Shown: piece after piece, positions 36,951-45,158 of the stretch | How positions within the stretch are numbered: position 1 is the stretch's first letter | Layout: every line of letters starts with the position of its first letter | DNA from: JAZDGX01 sp964482205 | Lineage (GTDB): Bacteria > Eisenbacteria > RBG-16-71-46 > CAIMUX01 > WJJG01 | DNA length: 64,000 nucleotides | Direction of reading: 5' to 3' | Assembly: GCA_964482205.1 (NCBI GenBank) | Contig: CAYZWI010000002.1 | Coordinates: forward strand, 296,338-360,337 | Program-made: the position numbers and the translations under genes | The notes under the pieces: model-generated | Told to the model about the DNA's origin: nothing | The model's input: only the letters and a program-made list of their open reading frames with translations | Databases searched by the model: none

Positions 36951-39005
36951 TTAGCGGATGACCGCCACGCGCGCGCGATCGGTGCCGTCGGCCGTGGTGA
37001 AGCGCAGGTAGTACATGCCGCTTCCCGCGGGCGAACCGGACGCGTCGAGCCCGTTCCAGGTCGCCGTCATCATCCCGGCCGGCAGCGGACCGTCGAGCAG
37101 GTTGCTGATCAGACGGCCGTTGACATCGAAGATGTCGAGACGCGCGGGCTGTCCCGCGGCCGAATCGCCGACGCGCAGACGGATGGACGCGCCCGAGGCC
37201 GCCGCGCTCGCGCGCAGAGGATTGGGCGCGATCCAGCGGATCGACGAATGGCCCGTCATCCGCCCGTCCGCCACCGACGCGCTGCCGCGGTCGACCACCC
37301 ATTCGATCGAGCGCTGCAGCAGCGTGCCGAGATTGTCGGGATCGGGCGGCGTGTCGCTCAACTGGTTCAGCAGACAGGCGAAGAAGACCGTGCGCGAATC
37401 GTGGTCAGGATTTTCCGCGCGAATCGCGATCTGGTTGCCCGTCGACGAATGCAGGAAGCCCCGGCCGAGCGCATTCGGGGTGAGCGCGTCGCACTTGTCC
37501 CAGGAAGGCGAGGGCCAGTTGAAGAGCATGTCCATGCCGTCGCTGATCGCGTCGCCCGCCACTCCGAGCGCGCTGTCCGCGCCCGCGTCCTGCACATAGC
37601 TGGCCAAGCCGAGGTAATCGGTGAGGAACTCGGCCACGACCGGCGCCTGACAAGTGTCGGCGAAGGTCAGGAAGTGCTGGTACGAGAGAATCAGCGAGCC
37701 GCCTTCTTGCAGGTACTGGGTCATGGTCTCGACATCGCCCTGGCGGACCATGTTCGTCTGAACGCCCACATGCCAGATGGCCGCGTCGTATTGCGCCATC
37801 TCCGCGGCATTCGGGGCGCGGGCGTAGCCGCGGCGCACATCCCAGTGATCGTAAAGGATGTTCCTCGCGGCGAGCGCATTGAGCAGCGGCACTTCGTCGG
37901 TCTGCGGATAGGCCCCGTCGTCGTCCACGAGGAGGACCGCCAAGCCGCCGTTGAAGATCCGGCATTGCTTGGTCATCGTGCTCTGCGTGGATTGCGCGCG
38001 CATGTTGCCCGAGCCGACCCGCACCTGGTCGTCGGTCGTGACCCGCATGGTGAAGCCGATCGCTTCGCCGGGATCGAGCGAGATGCTCGAGGGATCGGTA
38101 TGGAAATCCGCCTCTCCGTCCAGCATGAAATCGGCCGGCCAGCCGAAGGTGTTCTCCAGGCTGACGGTGAGATTCTGGGCGACCTCCAACTGGTTCGTCA
38201 CATTGCCTTCGAAAACCGCCTGGCCGTTTCCTTCGGGAACGGATGCGAGCGGATCGTCGACATCGACCGTGAAGTCGAAGAACTCCGACAGCTCGCACGA
38301 TTGATAGACCTCGAAGTTGCTGACATTCTTCTGCACCCAGGCGACGCAACGGATGTTGTCCAAGTTCCAGGTGGGCCCGACGGTGAAGTCCATGGTTACC
38401 GTCGTTTCATCGCCCTGGTTGGGCAGGCTGATCGCCCGGCCGCCGCCCGCGCGCACCACATGATTGTACGGCCGCCCGCCCCAGAACATGTCGTCCTCGA
38501 GAACCGCCATGATCAGGATCGGCTGCGTCAGGCTCACCGCATCGACCTTGCGGGCCGTGGCGGTGAGCGTGATGGTCGAGGAGCTGTAGTTGAAGTTGCC
38601 GCTCATCTGGATGGGGGAATTGATCGCCAGACGGTTGTTGATGGAGATCCGGTAGGCGGCGGCCATCGCTTCCGGATTGGAAGCGCCCACATGTCTGAAC
38701 TGCCCGTCAAACCAAACCGTGGGGTAGCCTTGAAAGGCGCCATAGAAGTCTTCGCGAGACGCCGACCAAGGCAGGTACTCCTGATCGCTGCTGCTGCCGT
38801 GGTACTCGACGATGGTCAACCGCGAACCGTACTCGCCCGCTACGATTTCCAGCCCGGCCCGGGCTGAAGGACAGTAGCTTCACCAGTCCGCCGTGAAATC
38901 TTCGGCCAGGACGTTGCGCGGAACCGAGGCCCACGCGGCAGAGCCTGCCAGCGTGGCGAAGAAGGCCAAGGAAACGAAGAGCAATAGCCGACGACTCACA
39001 CTCAT
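36951..39005 (-). CDS. Exported thioredoxin-fold selenoprotein (UxxC) with FlgD-Ig-like tail; in-frame TGA read as Sec42
   Basis: The ATG at 39005 has GGAGGG upstream and encodes a signal peptide (LLLFVSLAFFATLAGSAAWA), then NVLAEDFTADW, and then TGA at codon 42 (38882-38880). The same frame continues SYCPSARAGLEIVAGEYG without a break for 642 codons. The result is UxxC (Sec42, Cys45) where exported thioredoxin-like proteins of the Omp28 type have EDFTxxWCxxC. IVEYH and the cis-Pro motif GYPTVWFDG confirm the thioredoxin fold. The middle is beta-rich, followed by a flavodoxin/GATase-like domain (VLLVDDDGAYPQTDEVPLL) and a FlgD-Ig-like module ending VAVIR. It is probably an exported thiol or selenol oxidoreductase. 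A point mutation or sequencing error is possible, but the SECIS-like hairpin argues against it. Confidence 0.82.
38839..38878 (-). promoter_or_regulatory. Bacterial SECIS-like hairpin just after the TGA
   Basis: On the minus strand, immediately after the TGA, GCTAC (38878-38874) pairs with GTAGC (38843-38839), TTC with GAA, and AGCCC with GGGCT. A single bulged G lies at 38850 and the apical loop is GGGCC (38860-38856). The loop starts 19 nt after the TGA and its first two bases are G. Both fit the known bacterial SECIS pattern (loop 16-37 nt from UGA, G in the first two loop positions). It lies within the coding sequence, as bacterial SECIS elements do. Confidence 0.72.
38880..38882 (-). other. 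In-frame TGA, predicted selenocysteine codon (Sec42)
   Basis: This TGA replaces the first Cys codon of a CxxC redox motif. The upstream and downstream parts are in the same reading frame, and both match the same exported thioredoxin-like fold. Confidence 0.8.
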
Positions 39006-39545
39006 CCCACCCTCCTTGCTGCTGAAACCCATGGTCGGCCGAAAGGGATGACGAGACTTGGCGGACGGCATCCCCGGTACGCCGAGCGAGACAAACCCCA
39101 TTATACCCGATCGGGCTCGCTCGCGAAAGGGGCTGGTTTGCTAATGATAAAATTCGCAAGAACTTACCGGGTGGTTGGCGGACCGCTTGCGTCGCGTTCC
39201 GCGACTGGGCGCCTGCGGGTCCTTCGTGCGACAAGACGGAAACAACCGCGCGGAATCGTTGTCCAACGGTTTGCTCCTCGCATCTTCGAATCCCAGCCTC
39301 GTCGAACGCGCGCTGCGCATGGAGCGCGCGCGCGGAATGCTGCCCGGCGCGGTCCCCGTCCCAGCCGGCACTGGACTCCGCGCGGACAATCGGGGATGAT
39401 ATCTGGTTGGGACGCCGCCGCAGGTGCGGCGCGCGCGCCGCGGGCGAAGGCGTCGCGCGCGATTGCGCCGCAAGCGGACCGTCTCACGCAAGCCGGCCTC
39501 GGGCGGCACTTCTGCGGATTCCGATGAAAAACGGAGGGACAAACC
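39006..39545. other. Divergent intergenic region between the selenoprotein gene and the YidB-like gene
   Basis: 540 bp with no convincing gene. It holds the minus-strand promoter near 39100 and an AT-rich patch near 39140-39165. The remainder is very GC-rich. Confidence 0.4.
39100..39128 (-). promoter_or_regulatory. Candidate promoter of the selenoprotein gene
   Basis: On the minus strand a perfect TATAAT (39105-39100) lies 17 bp from a weak TTTCGC (-35, 39128-39123). It is about 95 bp upstream of the ATG at 39005, giving a leader of roughly 85-90 nt. Confidence 0.5.
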
Positions 39546-39998
39546 ATGGGACTGTTCGATTCCATCGCCAACCGCTTGACGGAAGGCAGAGAGGATTTGG
39601 CGGGAGCGCCCAAGAAGTTCGTCGAAGGCGCTTTGGAGATGATCGAGGAGCAGGCGGGAGGTTTGAAAGGCCTGGTCTCGAAACTGGATGCCAAAGGCCT
39701 CGGCGCCCAGGCCAAGTCGTGGATCGGCACCGATCACAATCTCCCCATCACGCCCGCGCAGATCAAGGAGGCGTTCGATCCCAAAGAACTCGACATGCTC
39801 GCGCTGAAAACGAAGCTCTCGGTGGAGGAAGTGACTTCTCATCTGGCCGCGGCCCTGCCGCAGATGATCGACAAGCTGACCCCGGACGGCAAGATCACGG
39901 CCAGCGGTCTCCTCGATCAGGCGAAGGGCCTGCTCGAAAAGCTCGATTTCGGCAAGGACAAGCCGAAGGAAGACGACAAGCAGAAGGGCTTGATCTAG
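39546..39998 (+). CDS. YidB-like (DUF937-type) protein
   Basis: The 150-residue soluble protein starts at an ATG with GGAGGGA upstream. It begins MGLFDSIANRLTEG and has helices rich in Leu, Lys and Glu. The characteristic C-terminal pattern includes WIGTDHNLPITPAQIKEAF, LSVEEVTSHLAAALPQMIDK and LTPDGKI, as in YidB/DUF937 proteins. The biochemical function of the family is unknown. It has its own hairpin terminator, so it is probably monocistronic. Confidence 0.82.
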   Translation: MGLFDSIANRLTEGREDLAGAPKKFVEGALEMIEEQAGGLKGLVSKLDAKGLGAQAKSWIGTDHNLPITPAQIKEAFDPKELDMLALKTKLSVEEVTSHLAAALPQMIDKLTPDGKITASGLLDQAKGLLEKLDFGKDKPKEDDKQKGLI

Positions 39999-40021
39999 CC
40001 CGATTGCCAGGCAATCAGGGC
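39998..40021 (+). terminator. Terminator after the YidB-like gene
   Basis: GCCCGATTGCC pairs with GGCAATCAGGGC with a single bulge, overlapping the stop codon. Confidence 0.5.
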
Positions 40022-40129
40022 CCGGCCCGGCGGGCGCGCATGGTTCGCCCGGCAGGCGGCCATCTTCAGCCCGGGGGGCGCATACCGTTGGTGCCGAAAG
40101 CGGCGCATCAAGACCAGGGAGGTGTGAAC

Positions 40130-41047
40130 ATGAATCGCGCGAGAAGGATGTTCGGCTGGTTTCCGTTCGCCTGGGCCGTCATGGCGTTGATCGCGGGGGG
40201 ATTCGTCGCCGGTTGCGGCGATGACGGCGATGAGGACGCCTCGTTCGATCCGCCCAGAAACCTCACCTACACGAATGGCAACAACCAGGTCACCCTCGCC
40301 TGGTCGGGCTCCAGCTCGGAAGGAGACGAGGCCTTCGCGGGCTACGATGTCTTTCGCAGCACAACGACCATGGCGGATCTCGATCTCGAAGGATGGGCCG
40401 CCAACAAGTTGAACGCCGACCCGCTGACGGTCCGCGGTTATGTGGACGCGACCGCCCAAAATGGAACGAAGTACTTCTACGCGGTGCGCTCGGTGAAGAC
40501 GAATGGCGATTGGAGCCGCCCGACGGCGGAAGTCGACACCGCTCCCGTCGTCCGCGGAGGCACGGAGCTCATCGCCGAATTTGCCGACGCTTCGCGCCCC
40601 AGCGGATTCGATCTCTCAGAGGGTGATCCGGTCGCCGTGAGCAGCAGCGCCCCGGACAACCGCATGCTGGTCGACTTCTACCTGGGAACGGCCGGTGACA
40701 ATGATGAAGCGGTCAGCGGGACGAGCGGGCAATTGGCGATCAAGAGCCCGAATCTCGTCTTGAACGGCGACCCCAACTGGAACCAGCGTCTGGCGCAATT
40801 CCAGGTCCTGCCCAACGAAGATGCTTCCACCGTGGAAAGCAGTGTCTGGCAGAACATGATCCTGCTCGGCACCACGGAGCAGCAGATCGAGAGCAAGGTG
40901 ATCGCGGTCCGCACGCCGCCCGACGCAGAAGGCGAAGTGCATTACGGAAAGATCGTGATCTACGACGCGACCATAAACCTCCTCGGCCAGCGCTCGATCG
41001 AGATCTTCTACACCTATCAGATGGTCCCGAACTACGTGCGTTTCTGA
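40130..41047 (+). CDS. Lipoprotein with fibronectin type III-like domain
   Basis: The ATG at 40130 lies behind AGGGAGG. The 305-residue product has a lipoprotein signal with the lipobox VAGC (Cys29), then an acidic linker. Residues about 40-125 form an FN3-like domain (PPRNLTYTNGNNQVTLAW, YFYAVRSVKTNGDWS). The second half (about 135-300) is a beta-rich domain I do not recognise. It is anchored in the inner or outer membrane through lipid. A hairpin terminator follows, and no operon partner is obvious. Confidence 0.82.
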   Translation: MNRARRMFGWFPFAWAVMALIAGGFVAGCGDDGDEDASFDPPRNLTYTNGNNQVTLAWSGSSSEGDEAFAGYDVFRSTTTMADLDLEGWAANKLNADPLTVRGYVDATAQNGTKYFYAVRSVKTNGDWSRPTAEVDTAPVVRGGTELIAEFADASRPSGFDLSEGDPVAVSSSAPDNRMLVDFYLGTAGDNDEAVSGTSGQLAIKSPNLVLNGDPNWNQRLAQFQVLPNEDASTVESSVWQNMILLGTTEQQIESKVIAVRTPPDAEGEVHYGKIVIYDATINLLGQRSIEIFYTYQMVPNYVRF

Positions 41048-41103
41048 CGGAGGTCGCGCGGCGGCCGACGGGCCGGGCCTTGTCGAGGTCTCGCAGACAT
41101 GCC

Positions 41104-41132
41104 GGGCCGGCCTTCCACGCGGAGGCCGGCCC
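41104..41132 (+). terminator. Terminator after the lipoprotein gene
   Basis: GGGCCGGCC (41104-41112) and GGCCGGCCC (41124-41132) form a perfect 9-bp stem. The loop can extend it by three pairs (TCC/GGA). Confidence 0.55.
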
Positions 41133-41248
41133 AACGGCTGCGTTCCGGGCTTGACGGGGCCGCTCCTCGCCGATTCGGGCAAGCAAGCCCCGGCGGTGTG
41201 CGCGGACACGCGCCGGTCAAGCGCCATTGAGAGGAAAGGGGGCGGGTG

Positions 41249-42112
41249 ATGCGTTGGCAGATGGGCAGAAGGAGCACGAATGTCGAAGACCGCCGCGGCA
41301 TGAGCGGCCGGGGCATCGCCGGCATCGGCGGAATCGGCGGCATCATCGTGATCGCGCTCATCGCTCTCCTGACCGGCACCAATCCGCTCGAGCTCCTGCA
41401 AGGCATCTCCCCCACGACCGAGATGGTCGATCCCTCCATCAGCCAAGGCGATTTCAGCGCGCAAGAGCAGGAGCGGGCGGATTTCGCCTCCGTGATTCTC
41501 GCGGACACCGAGGACACCTGGCGGATGCTGTTCGAGCAAGAGCTCGGCTCGACCTATGTCGAGCCCAAGCTCGTGCTCTTCAGTGGAGCCGTGCAATCGG
41601 CCTGTGGATTCGCGCAAGCGGCCGTCGGGCCCTTCTACTGCCCCGGCGATGACAAGGTCTACCTCGACCTCGGCTTCTTCGATGAGTTGAGCCAGCGGCT
41701 GGGAGCGCCGGGCGATTTCGCGCAGGCCTATGTGATCGCGCACGAGATCGGACATCATGTGCAGAACATCACGGGGATCATGGAACAGGTGCAGGCTGCG
41801 CAGCAGCGCGCGAATGAGCGGCAGGCGAACGAGCTCTCGGTGCGCCTCGAGTTGCAGGCGGATTTCCTGGCCGGGGTGTGGGCCCATCATGCCCAGCGCG
41901 CGCGCCAGATCCTGGAAGAAGGCGACATCGAGGAAGGACTGAACGCGGCGAGCCAGATCGGAGACGATCGCCTGCAGATGGAGACTCAAGGCTATGTCGT
42001 CCCCGACGCCTTCACGCACGGTACCGCGGAGCAACGGGCGCGCTGGTTCCTGCGCGGGTATCAGACCGGGGACTTGCAGCAGGGAGACACCTTCAGCGCA
42101 TCATCGCTCTGA
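41249..42112 (+). CDS. Neutral zinc metallopeptidase-like membrane protein (YpfJ family)
   Basis: The 287-residue protein starts MRWQMGRRSTNVEDRRG, the family-typical opening, with one TM helix at about 28-45 (GIGGIIVIALIALL). The periplasmic part has the family blocks PFYCPGDDKVYLDLGFFDEL, a zinc-type HEIGHHVQNITGI motif and LELQADFLAGVWAHH, with an Asp that may complete the metal site. It ends QQGDTFSASSL, as in the family. Peptidase activity has been assumed from HExxH. The family's substrate is unknown to me. Confidence 0.92.
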   Translation: MRWQMGRRSTNVEDRRGMSGRGIAGIGGIGGIIVIALIALLTGTNPLELLQGISPTTEMVDPSISQGDFSAQEQERADFASVILADTEDTWRMLFEQELGSTYVEPKLVLFSGAVQSACGFAQAAVGPFYCPGDDKVYLDLGFFDELSQRLGAPGDFAQAYVIAHEIGHHVQNITGIMEQVQAAQQRANERQANELSVRLELQADFLAGVWAHHAQRARQILEEGDIEEGLNAASQIGDDRLQMETQGYVVPDAFTHGTAEQRARWFLRGYQTGDLQQGDTFSASSL

Positions 42113-42154
42113 TCCGTCGCGTCACGAAACTTCGGACGGTGATCGGAAACAAAC

Positions 42155-42180
42155 GGGAGGCCGGCGAATGCAGGCCTCCC
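42155..42180. terminator. Bidirectional terminator between convergent genes
   Basis: GGGAGGCC (42155-42162) pairs with GGCCTCCC (42173-42180) between the YpfJ-type gene and the coiled-coil protein gene. Confidence 0.6.
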
Positions 42181-42198
42181 GACTCTTCGAGCGACGAC

Positions 42199-42918
42199 CT
42201 ACTTGTCCGATCCGCCGAAATACGCGAGTTGCGTCTGCAGGATCTTGAGACGTTTGTCGATCACATTCCCCTCGCCCTCGGCCGCCTTCTTCTCCTTGTC
42301 CGCGACATCCTTCAGGATCTCCAGGCAGCGGCGCTCGAGATCGCGAATCTCCTTCTGCAAGCGGAGCAGCGCATCCAGGTTCGTCCCCACCGCCATGCCT
42401 GATTGCTCCTGAAGCGCCATGCGCTTCTCGATGAGCTCGAGTTCCTTGCGATAGAAGCCCGCCTGCGCCTGCGCCATCGCGCGCCGCGCTTCGGCCAACG
42501 AGGTTTCCGCGTCGCGCATGTCCTTGCGCGCCTTCAGCACTTCCAGCTGGCGCTCTTTCGTCTTCTGCTTCTGGGCGAGATTCGCCTCCTCCGTCTTGTC
42601 CTTGCGCTCCTTGGCCAACTTGATCATGGCCTTGATGGTCTCGATCTCGCTTTCACACACCTTGACATTCGCCTTGGCCTCGCCCACTCGGCTTTGCGCG
42701 GCCACGAGCTCCGCATCGCTGTCCGTCTGGGCGGTGCCCGCCAACGCGAGATCCTGATTGACCGCGTCCGCAGCTCGAGGCGGAAGCAGGACCATCAGCG
42801 AATCGGGATGCGTCGCGGGAAGCACTCCCGCCACGGAAACGGCCTGCGCCGGCTCCGCCATGCCCGCGCTTGCCAACAAGACGAATACGGTAATCAGGCT
42901 GATGCCGAATATGCGCAT
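42199..42918 (-). CDS. Exported coiled-coil protein of unknown function
   Basis: The ATG at 42918 has AAAGGAG upstream and a signal peptide ending near MAEPAQA. The 239-residue product is mostly alpha-helical. From about residue 65 to the end it is a long Ala/Glu/Lys/Arg heptad-rich coiled coil (EEANLAQKQKTKERQLEVLK, LQKEIRDLERRCLEILKD), with two Cys residues. It is probably periplasmic. It is the last gene of a same-strand run from 46883, separated from rnk by 110 bp. Confidence 0.72.
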   Translation of the reverse strand: MRIFGISLITVFVLLASAGMAEPAQAVSVAGVLPATHPDSLMVLLPPRAADAVNQDLALAGTAQTDSDAELVAAQSRVGEAKANVKVCESEIETIKAMIKLAKERKDKTEEANLAQKQKTKERQLEVLKARKDMRDAETSLAEARRAMAQAQAGFYRKELELIEKRMALQEQSGMAVGTNLDALLRLQKEIRDLERRCLEILKDVADKEKKAAEGEGNVIDKRLKILQTQLAYFGGSDK

Positions 42919-43028
42919 CGTGACCTCTCCTTTCCGAAATGGTCCTGGTAGACGAGCCAGCCATTTTGACGGCCGCGCGCGCGGCTTCACGGCCGGGGTG
43001 GCCGCCTCCTTCCCCCGTCGAACGGATC

Positions 43029-43454
43029 TCACAGGTGGTAGTCCCCCGCCGCTTCCGGCTGATACCGCAACGCCTTGATGGAAATGCGTCGCTTGCCGGA
43101 GGGGACCTTCCATTCGATCACATCCCCCACCCGATACCCAAGGATGGCGGTCCCGATCGGGGCCAGCACCGAGATCTTCCCCGCATCGATGTCGGCGTCC
43201 GAGGGGAAGACGAGGGTGTAGATAATCTCTTCGGAAGTCTCGAGATCGGAAAGCACGACTTGAGAATTCATCGTGACGACATCGGGTGGAACTTGCTCGG
43301 GAGGGAGCACCTTGGCGCGCTGCAGCTCGCCTTCCAGATCACGCAGATTCTGCAGGTCTTCCTTGCTGTGGCTCCAATAGGTCTTCGCCACTCCGATCAA
43401 TTCCTGAAGCCGCTCCTTGTCGAATTGCGTGATGAAGATTTCCCTGCGTTTCAT
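43029..43454 (-). CDS. rnk: GreA/GreB-family regulator of nucleoside diphosphate kinase
   Basis: The 141-residue protein starts at an ATG behind GGAGGGG. It has the Rnk layout: a short N-terminal helical hairpin (FDKERLQELIGVAKTYW), then the C-terminal FKBP-like domain with ELQRAKVLPPEQVPPDVVTM, LSDLETSEEIIYTLVFPSD, ISVLAPIGTAILGYRVGDVI and YQPEAAGDY at the end. Such proteins bind RNA polymerase near the secondary channel. It lies 44 bp after the beta-helix protein gene on the same strand, an unusual genomic partner. Confidence 0.85.
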   Translation of the reverse strand: MKRREIFITQFDKERLQELIGVAKTYWSHSKEDLQNLRDLEGELQRAKVLPPEQVPPDVVTMNSQVVLSDLETSEEIIYTLVFPSDADIDAGKISVLAPIGTAILGYRVGDVIEWKVPSGKRRISIKALRYQPEAAGDYHL

Positions 43455-43498
43455 TTCCCCTCCGGGATTGCGTCTCCGACGATTGCGGCCAGCCGCCC

Positions 43499-45073
43499 TC
43501 ATCGCAGCAGCAGAATTCTCGTGGTCGTCGATTGCCGCCCCACGCTCAGTTTGCAGAAGTATAGCCCGCCGGTCAAGGGACGCCCACCCGCATCCGAGCA
43601 GTCCCATTCGAGCACCTGTAAGGCACTGGAGCCCGGCAACGCGTGCCATTCGCGAACGACCCGCCCCGCGGCATCGAAAATCGTCGCGTCCACGGCACTC
43701 GCACCGCAGGCACCGGAACCATCACCCGGGAGCTGGAACGCGATCGAAGTGCGCGAGCCGGCCGCGGGATTGGGATACACGCGCACCGTGGCATGCGAAC
43801 GGCGCTCCGGGATGGGTGCTGCCCCGTCTTCCCCCACGTCGGAGGCCGTCAACCATCCGGAGTAGTCCACGAGCCCCAGCGCCGGGTCGTCGACCTGATG
43901 CCAGATGGCGTCCTCGACCTCCTGCTCGCTTGCCCCGCCCCACCAATTCCCCTGCGCCATCTGCGAAAGGGCCGTGTTGTTGTAGAAGCCATAGATGCGG
44001 GACAAGCCGTTTTCGTAGATCTCGTTGCCGCCATCGTCATCCGGCGAGGCGTTCTCCAGATTGCCGAGATTCGGCCGGCCGTTGTTGATCGCGCAGACCC
44101 CATACCATTGCCCGCGAATCACGTTGCCCGTCAGCACGGGCGCGTTGTTCCCATTGCACGCCACCCCGAATCCCCAGTTCAGGGTGTCCGGGTGGATGTT
44201 GTTCGCCACGAGCGTATTGCCGCGAATCGCCGGACTGGCCCCCGTCTGGTAGCAGAGGATGCCGTAGCCGCATCCTTCGATGTGATTGCCTTCGATCAGG
44301 CCCGCTCCGGCGTTCCAGATCGCAATCCCGCCGCTCATCTGGTGGTTGGAGCCGAGAATCGTGCACCCGCGGATGGTCGGGGAATTGGTGCCCTGCAGCC
44401 CGATGTTGACGTAGGGATACGGGGACGCGTTGTCGATGTTGTTGTTTTCCATCCAGCAACCTTCGATCAATGGAGACGACGACAGGGTCATCACGATCGT
44501 GCGTTGGCGGTTGTCGACGAGCCGGCAATCCCGCACCACGCCGTTGGCGCTGGAAAAGTCGATCACCTTGTCGAGCGTGTCATGTAGATGGCAATGCTCC
44601 ACCAGAACGTCGGCGCCCACGACGTCGACGGCGATGTTCGCGTGCGCGATCTCACACCAGGCCAGGTGGAACTCGGACCCGGCCTGCGTGTCGCTGTAGA
44701 CGAAGCCCCGCCACGCCCCGGGCACCGCAGTCGCGGAATCGAAGATGATCGGATCCTGTTCCGTGCCCGCGGCCGACAGCGCGCCTCGGACGGTGAGCCC
44801 GATCACGCCTTCGGTGTCGAGAAACGTGAGACGTTCACCCGGGCCGATGGACACTCGATCGCTGACGGAGACGATGACTGTCTGATGCACTTCGTAGGCG
44901 CCGCCGCCGCCCGTCACGGCTCCGCCGGACTGCGCGACCAGGTCCTCCATGGTCCAGGTGACGCCGCTTCCCGGCGTGGCGTAATCCGCTTGCGCGGGCA
45001 ATGCGAACGCGAGCGCGCAGACGGCGAAAAGCGACGCCAAGCGCCCCTTCGAGGAATCAGGAAAGAAATGCAT
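43499..45073 (-). CDS. Exported right-handed beta-helix protein with FlgD-Ig-like tail
   Basis: The ATG at 45073 has AGGAGG upstream and a signal peptide (RLASLFAVCALAFALPAQA). The 524-residue protein has a pectate-lyase-like series of short coils from about 110 to 380 (for example IEGNHIEGCGYGILCYQTGA and LVEHCHLHDTLDKVIDFSSA), typical of parallel beta-helices. A C-terminal FlgD-Ig-like module follows (VDATIFDAAGRVVREWHA, GGLYFCKLS), ending RILLLR. No catalytic residues of a polysaccharide lyase can be assigned. It is 85 bp from the propeller protein gene upstream. Confidence 0.85.
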   Translation of the reverse strand: MHFFPDSSKGRLASLFAVCALAFALPAQADYATPGSGVTWTMEDLVAQSGGAVTGGGGAYEVHQTVIVSVSDRVSIGPGERLTFLDTEGVIGLTVRGALSAAGTEQDPIIFDSATAVPGAWRGFVYSDTQAGSEFHLAWCEIAHANIAVDVVGADVLVEHCHLHDTLDKVIDFSSANGVVRDCRLVDNRQRTIVMTLSSSPLIEGCWMENNNIDNASPYPYVNIGLQGTNSPTIRGCTILGSNHQMSGGIAIWNAGAGLIEGNHIEGCGYGILCYQTGASPAIRGNTLVANNIHPDTLNWGFGVACNGNNAPVLTGNVIRGQWYGVCAINNGRPNLGNLENASPDDDGGNEIYENGLSRIYGFYNNTALSQMAQGNWWGGASEQEVEDAIWHQVDDPALGLVDYSGWLTASDVGEDGAAPIPERRSHATVRVYPNPAAGSRTSIAFQLPGDGSGACGASAVDATIFDAAGRVVREWHALPGSSALQVLEWDCSDAGGRPLTGGLYFCKLSVGRQSTTTRILLLR

Positions 45074-45158
45074 GCAAATCCTCCTGCCGTTCCGTTGCCG
45101 TGAGCCCACCGGCTGGACGTTGACACGCGTCATGCCGGGCCTGGATCACGGCTTCGAT

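Noticed and set aside
36951..38819. Starting the 36951 gene at the TTG at 38819
   Set aside because: There is no ribosome site or signal peptide, and the start lies inside a thioredoxin fold. The frame continues through TGA to a perfect start at 39005.
35613..38867. 1084-codon plus-strand frame opposite the phosphatase and selenoprotein genes
   Set aside because: It spans two real minus-strand genes and has shadow-type composition.
38880..39005. A separate 41-residue secreted peptide ending at the TGA
   Set aside because: It would end in the middle of a conserved redox motif whose second half continues in the same frame.
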